Below are positions 57,786 to 64,000 of a DNA stretch of 64,000 bases, piece by piece. Under the pieces are notes generated by a model. It searched no databases. It saw only the letters and a list, made by a program, of their open reading frames with translations, and was not told where the DNA came from. The stretch's first letter is position 1, and the number at the start of each line of letters is the position of its first letter. A program made the position numbers and the translations under genes. The stretch covers positions 248,001 through 312,000 of the forward strand of contig NC_009360.1 in assembly GCF_000092065.1 (NCBI RefSeq), read 5' to 3'. Source of the DNA: Ostreococcus lucimarinus CCE9901 (lineage: Eukaryota > Chlorophyta > Mamiellophyceae > Mamiellales > Bathycoccaceae).

Positions 57786-59039
57786 ATGGAGGCGACGCGC
57801 GCGCGCGCGGGCGCGCCGACGCGACGCGCGACGGCGTCGTCGACGGCGCGCGCGCGCGCGCGGGACGCGCGACGACGACGACGCGCGCGCGGGACGACGG
57901 CGGCGTTCGCGAGCGACGCGAACGTCGAGCGCGCGATGCCGACGCCGACGGAGCGCGCGGGAGCGATGGAACGAGACGCGCGGGAAACGCGAGGGCGACC
58001 GCGCGCGGAGACGCTCGTGGACGCGTTCGAGTCGCTGCCGAGGGAGGAGCGCGTGCGCCTGGTCGAGCGGTACGTCCTCGGCGACGCGGACGACGTCGAG
58101 GCGCCGGCGGTGGCGATCGATGGAGCGGCGGCGATCGGAGGCGCGATCGCGCGCGATGTCGAGCGCGAGGACGAGGACGCGGCGCGCGGGATGACGGAGG
58201 AGGAATTGGCGGATTTGAGAGACTTTGGACCGAGCGAACGCGCGCGGGGCGACGCGCTCGGCGAGGACGCGTTGGTGGATAAATGGCGCGAGATTTTCGG
58301 GGAAGATCCACCGGAGAATAATGGAGGCGGTGTTGATGATATATTAGGCGCGGACGACGGCGCGTTCGGCGGTGGGGTGCTGGAAGAAGCGCGGAACGCG
58401 GCGACGAGACGCGCGTATGCGGCGGAGCGCGGATGGAAAAAGTTGGTGAACAAATTCGGTAGGCAAGGCGCCATCGTCGCCAGTGGCTTCGCGAGCGTGA
58501 GCGTGGTGGCGGTGTTGAGCGCGCTGTTCGCGACGTCGAACGCGGACGCGAAGTCAAAGGTCAAGGATGAGGCTGGCGGCGTCGCGCCCGCGCTCGAGAG
58601 CGAAGACGACGCCGTCGCCGGCGACGTCAAAGCTTTCGTCGAGCCAACGCGACGCGAAGCGCCGGCACCCGCTCCTGGGGGCGTGCTATGGGAGCGCAAA
58701 GTCATCGTCGACGATGACGATGCCTCGCCGTCGTCGTCGTCATCTTCGGCGAGTAACGGCGTACTGTGGACGAGGCGGAGCGACGAAGAGCGTCGCAAAC
58801 CTTCGGCGCGCGATCGCATGGGGGTTCCCACGGCGACGTTCGATGACAGAAATAGAGATCGGCGTGGGAGTGAGCCGCCACCACAAGTCATATGGACCCG
58901 CAAGAACGATCCAGAGATCGACGAGCTCGATGAAGATCCGCAAGAGCGCTCGCCGCCGCGCCGCGCAAGCGAGGCGTTGGACGACAACCTGGAAGATCTT
59001 CGTGCGTTCCGCCGTCCCGATCGAGAGTCGCCGCGATGA
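57786..59039 (+). CDS. Unknown membrane protein with three GVLW-type motifs
   Basis: 417 residues from the ATG at 57786. The N-terminal 60 residues are Arg/Ala/Thr-rich (transit-like). A conserved-looking helical part (ESLPREERVRLVERYVLGDAD, MTEEELADLRDFGPS, DALVDKWREIFGEDPPE) leads to one membrane helix at about 229-250. After it the tail repeats a short motif: GVLWERK at about 299, GVLWTRR at 325, QVIWTRK at 367, separated by acidic, Ser-rich spacers. No family recognised. The motif-plus-spacer tail looks like a multivalent binding region. Confidence 0.75.
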   Translation: MEATRARAGAPTRRATASSTARARARDARRRRRARGTTAAFASDANVERAMPTPTERAGAMERDARETRGRPRAETLVDAFESLPREERVRLVERYVLGDADDVEAPAVAIDGAAAIGGAIARDVEREDEDAARGMTEEELADLRDFGPSERARGDALGEDALVDKWREIFGEDPPENNGGGVDDILGADDGAFGGGVLEEARNAATRRAYAAERGWKKLVNKFGRQGAIVASGFASVSVVAVLSALFATSNADAKSKVKDEAGGVAPALESEDDAVAGDVKAFVEPTRREAPAPAPGGVLWERKVIVDDDDASPSSSSSSASNGVLWTRRSDEERRKPSARDRMGVPTATFDDRNRDRRGSEPPPQVIWTRKNDPEIDELDEDPQERSPPRRASEALDDNLEDLRAFRRPDRESPR

Positions 59040-59139
59040 GTCGATCGAAGAATTAGTGTACCGAGTTAGTCATCTGTAAACCGTTGTGATTCAATACAAA
59101 GCAATTCAATTCTATTTATTGGCTGAAACAGTCACTACG

Positions 59140-59763
59140 CTACATCCCGAGTCTCGCCGCCGCTTTATTCTCCTCAGGAACCTCGTGATCTTGCGGCTGT
59201 GCGCTCGACTCGTACACCGCGGTGACGACCATATCTCTATCGTGCCCCGTCCCTTCACCTCGCAAACCGATGTACCAAATCTCCGTCTCGCCGTCGTCGT
59301 TGAAATTCGCCGGAAAATAAAGCGTCACGCTCGCCGTCGCCTGCCAACTCGCCGCCTCCGTCGTGTACTCCAGCACCCCGTCCTCATCGACGGTCAAATC
59401 CCATTTCTGCGTCGGCGTCTTCCTGCTCGCGTTCATCGCGTCGATGTCCCGTCGATTCGCGAACGCCCGCATCTCTCGCGGCGCTCGCCCGTCCGCGCCG
59501 CCGAGCACCATCACCCCTCGCAGCTTCACGTCCGTCGTGAACGGAATCCTGATCACCAGCTCCCCGTCGTCTTCGCTCACGAGCGCGCGCCCCGTGCGAT
59601 CGTGTCGTCGCTCCCACGCGCGAATCACGCCCGGCGCCGCGTCGTCTTCGCGCGCGTTGAACGCCGTGACCGCCGGGACGTCGACGAACGCGTGCAGCGA
59701 CGCGTTCCCGCACGTCGACGCGTCGCAATCGTGATCGTGCGCGCAGCACGCGTCGGGCGACAT
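59140..59763 (-). CDS. PITH-domain protein (PITHD1-like)
   Basis: 207 residues starting MSPDACCAHDHDCD, as in PITHD1 proteins with their His/Cys-rich start. The PITH domain fills the rest (HAFVDVPAVTAFNARED, LVIRIPFTTDVKLRGVMVLGG, RDIDAMN, WYIGLRGEGTG). PITH domains bind the 26S proteasome in thioredoxin-like protein 1; the role of the free domain is not settled. Its ATG overlaps an ATG on the other strand in a shared CATG. Confidence 0.94.
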   Translation of the reverse strand: MSPDACCAHDHDCDASTCGNASLHAFVDVPAVTAFNAREDDAAPGVIRAWERRHDRTGRALVSEDDGELVIRIPFTTDVKLRGVMVLGGADGRAPREMRAFANRRDIDAMNASRKTPTQKWDLTVDEDGVLEYTTEAASWQATASVTLYFPANFNDDGETEIWYIGLRGEGTGHDRDMVVTAVYESSAQPQDHEVPEENKAAARLGM

Positions 59764-59860
59764 GTCTCTCGCGCGCCGTCGCGCGCTCGTCGTCGCCGTC
59801 GCGCACTGCGGTCGCTCGGGACATCGCTCGCGACGCCGCGCGCGTCAAAACTCGCCTCGC

Positions 59861-60199
59861 ATGGCGTCGCGCGACGGCCGCGCGCCCGGCGCGCTCCGCG
59901 CCGTGTTCGGCGGTTTCGCCGGCTCCGTCGCCTTCGTCGTCGGCGGGTTCGCGACGATCGCGGCGACGACCACGGCGGCGTCGCGCGCGCTCGTTCGGCG
60001 ACGGCGAAGGGCGCGAAACGCGCGCTGCGCGGCGTGCGCGGGAGGGAAGTTTGTGAGGTGTCGCACGTGTCGAGGGAAGCGCGCGATCGAGTGGCAACCG
60101 CTGGAGGCGCCGACGGTGGATCGGCTGTGCCTGTGCCCGACGTGTCAGGGGACGGGGATGGCGAAGTGCTTGAACTGTCTGGGCGACGGGTTGATTTAG
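59861..60199 (+). CDS. Small CxxC zinc-finger protein, DnaJ-type/BSD2-like
   Basis: 112 residues from the ATG at 59861; an in-frame ATG at 59762 would add 33 residues but overlaps the PITH gene's start codon. A hydrophobic segment near the N-terminus (AVFGGFAGSVAFVVGGF) is followed by four CxxC pairs: CAACAGGKFVRCRTCRGK and CPTCQGTGMAKCLNCLGDG, the pattern of the DnaJ cysteine-rich domain. Plastid proteins such as BSD2 have this zinc domain without a J domain. A thylakoid or envelope location is possible. Confidence 0.82.
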   Translation: MASRDGRAPGALRAVFGGFAGSVAFVVGGFATIAATTTAASRALVRRRRRARNARCAACAGGKFVRCRTCRGKRAIEWQPLEAPTVDRLCLCPTCQGTGMAKCLNCLGDGLI

Positions 60200-60258
60200 A
60201 TCGATGTAGAGGCGCGCGGGCGCGCGCGTGTAATAGTGTAATAGTGTGTAACATTACG

Positions 60259-62052
60259 TCATTGCTTGACCGCGGCTAAGGTAACGGCGTGCTTGGTGCG
60301 GTCGTACATGCGCCTGAGCTCGACCTCGGCTTCGTCGGTCCACGCGCCCCAGCGCCCGATGCTCTGGTGGCGCTTCCACTTTTGTTCTTGGGCGAGACGA
60401 AGGGTGTGCGCGTCGCCCACGCCCGAGGTGAAGAGCAGGAGAGTGTTCGAGGGTAACTCGTCCCAGATCTCGCCCACGATGGTGTCGAGACGTTCGAGCG
60501 CTTCTCGGCGAGTCTTGTCGGCGACGACGCGCTCGTCGTCGCTCGGCTGCGTTTCGCGAGCGTGCGCCCGCTGCGCCTCGGCGGAGAGTACTTTGCTGTA
60601 CTCATGCAGGTGACCAAAGACGGCCACCTTGTTGAGTGGCATCGGCGTCTTCACGTGCGCTATGATTGCGTCTTTCACTTCGTTGTCGTCGTTCGCCTCG
60701 ACAACGCGAGCGCTTCCCGCGGGTAGTCGTCGACACAACGCGGGAGAGTCCACCATCACGCACTCCACTTTGTGTGTCGATAACACGTCGAACACGCCAC
60801 CACCATCGGTCGCGACTTCACCAAACGATGGACCGTTTATGAACTTCAACAAAGCTAGTTCCATCGTCGCTCGCGCATCCGCGACAGAATCGTGCGAACC
60901 TTCTTGAATTTTCCTCCCGAGGTAGCGTTCGGTGAGAAACCGCAACGCGTTGCGATAAGGCGCGCCCTTTTTGTGTGGATACAGAGCGCACGTATCGATG
61001 ACGTTCGCGTGTATAATTTTCAATCGCTGCAGATCGTTTTCCAGTGAGTGACCGATCAAAATCGTTTCGCAAGGAATCATCTCCAGAAGTTCGCGCTGGA
61101 CGTCTTGCAGCGTCGTCTGCACGCCTTCCATCTGCTCCGCCGTGATACCGCTGTGCTCGGTGTTGTAATTCGTGATCTCCGTCGGTGGTTTAACCAATTT
61201 ATCGTACACTATCTCTCCGTCTTCTTTGACGACCGAAATCCGCGTGAGCTGCAAACCTTCCGCGGTGTAGCAAAACTCGCAATCGAGCGCCAAAAAGGCG
61301 TAATAACCAGATCCTCTCGCGATTCCGCCGCCTGCAGGCTGCGTCGCCACAAATCCATCATCTAATTCTAAACTACCATCCTCTTTGAGCGTCGGGAGCG
61401 GGTAAACCATGTCGCTCATGTCCCCCGGACTCAAAACGAAGCGCGACGGCGCGTGCGCGAAGACGCGCTTGCACAAATCCTTCGCCTTCGTGCTCGCCTT
61501 GAACTTTTTACTTTTGTTGCCATTCCCATCCTGACCGTTCTTCCCGTGCACCGAATACATCAACGCCTTACAAAGCGTCATCCCAACCGCCGTCGGGCTC
61601 TCGCAAATCGTCCTCAACCCCTCCCCGAGCTCGCGCTTCATCCGCGGGCACGTCGTTGCGCCTTCGTCGCACCATCTCGCGTGATCCAACCCCGGCGCCA
61701 GAATCATCACCACTCGATCGATCAGCGGTTTATTCCTCACAAACGCCCATCGCGGATTCACGCACTCCTTCGCGCTTTCCGGCAGCAGCGTCCACAGCGC
61801 CAGCTCGTGCGCGTGCGCCAGCTTAAAGTTGTTCGCGCACTCCCGCTTCACGCGCGCCTCCGCTCGACCGTCGACGCCGTAAATCTCCGCCCGCTCGCGC
61901 ACCGACAGCTCGTACGCCTCGCGTCGGTCGACCGCGTCCTCGCGCATCGCCGCTTCTTCGCTCGACGACGTCGTCGCGTCGTCGTCGTCGTCGTCGTCGT
62001 CGTCATCAATTCGCGCGCGCTTTTTCGACTCCATCTCGTCCTCGACCGTCAT
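60259..62052 (-). CDS. DEDDh 3'-5' RNA exonuclease, REXO1/SDN-like
   Basis: 597 residues from the ATG at 62052; a longer open frame upstream is antisense to the helicase gene's first intron. The exonuclease core shows Exo [10 protein letters not shown] (Asp257, Glu259), Exo [14 protein letters not shown] and Exo [14 protein letters not shown] with the DEDDh histidine. The N-terminal part is acidic then helical ([19 protein letters not shown]). A C-terminal region of about 170 residues, perhaps RRM-like, ends [13 protein letters not shown]. Relatives trim rRNA, snRNA or (SDN in plants) degrade small RNAs. Confidence 0.9.
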   Translation of the reverse strand: MTVEDEMESKKRARIDDDDDDDDDDATTSSSEEAAMREDAVDRREAYELSVRERAEIYGVDGRAEARVKRECANNFKLAHAHELALWTLLPESAKECVNPRWAFVRNKPLIDRVVMILAPGLDHARWCDEGATTCPRMKRELGEGLRTICESPTAVGMTLCKALMYSVHGKNGQDGNGNKSKKFKASTKAKDLCKRVFAHAPSRFVLSPGDMSDMVYPLPTLKEDGSLELDDGFVATQPAGGGIARGSGYYAFLALDCEFCYTAEGLQLTRISVVKEDGEIVYDKLVKPPTEITNYNTEHSGITAEQMEGVQTTLQDVQRELLEMIPCETILIGHSLENDLQRLKIIHANVIDTCALYPHKKGAPYRNALRFLTERYLGRKIQEGSHDSVADARATMELALLKFINGPSFGEVATDGGGVFDVLSTHKVECVMVDSPALCRRLPAGSARVVEANDDNEVKDAIIAHVKTPMPLNKVAVFGHLHEYSKVLSAEAQRAHARETQPSDDERVVADKTRREALERLDTIVGEIWDELPSNTLLLFTSGVGDAHTLRLAQEQKWKRHQSIGRWGAWTDEAEVELRRMYDRTKHAVTLAAVKQ

Positions 62053-62259
62053 CGATTCGCGCGCGCGCGCGCCCGCGACGCCCGCGCGCGACGCTCGTCC
62101 CTCCGCGCGCGTCCCACCGCGCGCGCGACGTCGCGACGTGCGGCGTCGCCGCCGCGCGCCGCGCGCGTCCCGAACATCACACTCGCGCGCGGTGCCAGTG
62201 GCTGAAACGCGCCTGCGACGCCGACGCGCGTCACAATTCAACGCGCGACGACGCTCGCG

Positions 62260-63811
62260 ATGCAGGGCTACGGGTACGGGTGCGTCAGCGCGCGATGCGG
62301 CGATATATTGGACGCGCGATCGCGCGGTGCGCGAGGGCGATGACGCGTCGCGCGCGACGCGACGCGCGGCGATCGAGGACGATCGAGGCGATCTCGGGAT
62401 TTGGCAGAATTTTGGGGTTCTCGAACGCGCGGGAACGCGGGAAACGCGGGACGCGCGTCGAACGGATCGAACGCGCGGTCGGATGGCGGTGAGAGACGGT
62501 GATGACGCGTCGTGGGACGTCGCGAGATCGAGCGCGAAGACTGACGAGACGATGGGATGGAACGAACGAACGCGCAGGGCGCCCCCGCCGCAGCCGCAAC
62601 AAAACGGAAACTGGAAGGACACGCTCGCGTTGCCGCCTCGAGATGAGCGGTATCGCACGGAGGATGTCACGGCGACGAAAGGAAATGAGTTTGAGGATTA
62701 TTTTCTCAAGAGAGAGCTCCTGATGGGGATCTTTGAAAAGGGTTTTGAGAGACCTTCGCCGATTCAGGAGGAGTCGATTCCCATCGCGCTCACGGGACGA
62801 GACATTTTGGCTCGGGCAAAGAATGGGACGGGGAAGACGGCGGCGTTTACTATTCCCATCCTCGAGAAGGTTGATACCAGTAAGAATATCATTCAAGCGG
62901 TCATCTTGGTGCCGACGCGCGAGTTGGCGCTGCAAACGAGTCAAGTCGCAAAGGAACTCGGAAAGCATTTGGGGGTCGCCGTCATGGTTACCACAGGAGG
63001 TACTTCTTTGAAGGATGATATCATGCGTTTGCACCAGCCGGTGCACATCGTCGTCGCGACCCCTGGTCGTCTCGTCGATTTGGCGAGTAAGAGCGTGGCT
63101 AAATTGGGCCAAGCTACGATGCTCGCCATGGATGAGGCCGATAAGCTCCTTTCACCCGAATTCCAACCCGTCATCGCCCAAGTGATCAACTTCATGGCGA
63201 AGAACCGACAAATATTGTTGTACTCCGCCACTTTCCCGGTCACGGTGAAGGACTTCAAGGACAAGTATTTGCGTAAGCCTTACGTTATCAATCTCATGGA
63301 AGAGCTCACGCTGAAGGGTATCACCCAATACTACGCCTTCGTCGAAGAAAAGCAAAAGGTGCACTGCTTGAACACCCTCTTCAGCAAACTTCAAATCAAC
63401 CAATCCATCATTTTCTGTAACAGCGTCACTCGCGTAGAGTTGCTCGCTAGGAAAATCACCGAACTTGGATATTCTTGCTTCTACATTCACGCCAAGATGA
63501 TTCAGGCGCACCGCAACCGCGTCTTCCACGACTTCCGCAACGGCGCTTGCCGCAACTTGGTGTCGTCGGATCTCTTCACTCGCGGTATCGATATTCAATC
63601 CGTCAACGTCGTCATCAACTTCGACTTCCCGAAGAATTCTGAGACGTACTTGCACAGAGTCGGTCGATCCGGCCGTTTCGGTCACCTGGGCATCGCCGTG
63701 AATCTTATTACTTACGACGATCGCATGAATTTGTTCCGCATCGAACAAGAACTCGGAACGGAGATTCAACAAATCCCTTCCCAGATCGATCCATCAAAAT
63801 ACTGCCGATAA
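62260..63811 (+). CDS. DEAD-box RNA helicase, DDX6/Dhh1 type, two exons
   Basis: Exon 1 62260-62279 (MQGYGYG, last codon split) joins exon 2 62578-63811 ([20 protein letters not shown] onward) to give 417 residues. The 298-base intron starts GTGCGT and has ACTGAC about 33 bases before the acceptor. Motifs: [12 protein letters not shown], Ia [46 protein letters not shown]6-type helicases repress translation and promote decapping in P-bodies. An unspliced reading would give a long false N-terminus. Confidence 0.96.
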
Positions 63812-64000
63812 TTTCATAACACGACGAATCATTCGTGCAAATGATTAGGCAGATAACAACTGCTTCGATAGGTTAGCTTAATAATGGTGAGTGGCGAATG
63901 ATGAACGCTCGCGCGAGGGCGCGGCGTCTTATCGTACGTGGGTTTCCTTCTGGGACGACACAGTTTTTTATGGTGCGTTCCATCTCACGAAGGAAACCGA
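63812..64000. other. Unassigned end of window
   Basis: A/T-rich DNA after the helicase stop (likely its 3' end), then a 10-base inverted repeat GGTTTCCTTC/GAAGGAAACC at 63941-63950 and 63989-63998 flanking a T run. A minus-strand frame is open from the window edge to a stop at 63873, but it uses rare codons such as ATA and AGA. A neighbouring gene may enter here; nothing firm can be called. Confidence 0.3.

Noticed and set aside
59762-59860. Longer start for the CxxC zinc-finger gene at 59762
   Set aside because: Its ATG overlaps the PITH gene start codon head to head, leaving no leader for either gene; 59861 is preferred though not proven.
62280-62577. Alternative helicase N-terminus starting [10 protein letters not shown]
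   Set aside because: This lies in the first intron; the spliced start MQGYGYG joins in phase and uses the same donor and branch signals as the other introns.
63961-63972. T run flanked by a 10-base inverted repeat, considered as an Sm-type snRNA
   Set aside because: No known snRNA sequence element (U1, U2, U4, U5 or U6 landmarks) could be found around it.
63873-64000. Minus-strand frame entering from the window edge
   Set aside because: Rare codons and no recognisable protein; kept only as a note on the end of the window.
1-64000. Search for CRISPR arrays, insertion sequences, integrases, viral genes and tRNA genes
   Set aside because: No repeat-spacer pattern, transposase motif, viral hallmark or T-loop/anticodon arrangement was recognised; triplet runs such as ACG and TCG repeats are low-complexity coding or promoter DNA.

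Overview
The window looks like nuclear DNA of a picoplanktonic green alga of the Mamiellales, most likely Ostreococcus. The grounds are plant-type nuclear genes (plastid ribosomal protein L29, plastid ribulose-phosphate epimerase, a KAPP-like phosphatase, a starch-binding CBM20 protein, a CASTOR/POLLUX-type channel), very high CG-dinucleotide content, and extreme compaction. There are about 44 protein genes in 64 kb, most of them single-exon, with gaps of tens to a few hundred bases. The genus is inferred from this overall character, not from a database match.

Layout: genes mostly alternate strand, forming convergent pairs (3' ends 30-170 bases apart) and divergent pairs (starts 40-500 bases apart). 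1-9.5 kb: 3' part of a BEACH-WD40 gene, a kelch-BTB gene, a membrane-anchored cathepsin-like protease, cytosolic uS17 (RPS11) and a small unknown gene. 9.6-16 kb: ABCG transporter, UTP11, a small J-domain protein, a CASTOR/POLLUX-like channel. 16-27.3 kb: coiled-coil protein, organellar RF2, RIO2, ATG1-like kinase, plastid-type site-2 protease, plastid L29, plastid RPE. 27.4-36.3 kb: MnmG, thioredoxin-fold protein, DUF760-like protein, RAE1, TrpD, RBM22-like splicing factor. 36.4-47.9 kb: VPS54, a small unknown gene, FHA-PP2C, cytosolic RPE, Hikeshi, DUF393, cytosolic TrpRS, mitochondrial uS17, HflX. 48-64 kb: DMT transporter, canopy-like TPR protein, FHA-RING protein, RPS23, glycerate kinase, CBM20 protein, fructosamine kinase, an unknown membrane protein, PITH protein, CxxC zinc protein, DEDD exonuclease, DDX6-type helicase.

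Together these are housekeeping functions: ribosome assembly and translation in three compartments (UTP11, RIO2, RPS11, RPS23, L29, mitochondrial S17, RF2, MnmG, TrpRS, HflX), RNA processing and export (RAE1, RBM22, DDX6, exonuclease), membrane traffic and autophagy (BEACH, VPS54, ATG1), and carbon and amino-acid metabolism (two RPEs, glycerate kinase, TrpD). Eight introns could be placed by protein continuity. All have GTGCGT-type donors and an ACTGAC branch motif with its branch A about 25-33 bases before the acceptor.

No CRISPR array, insertion sequence, tRNA or rRNA gene was recognised. The least explained signals are long perfect hairpins in some divergent promoter gaps, a 26-codon ORF beside one of them, several small genes without recognisable family, and a few unusual domain arrangements.
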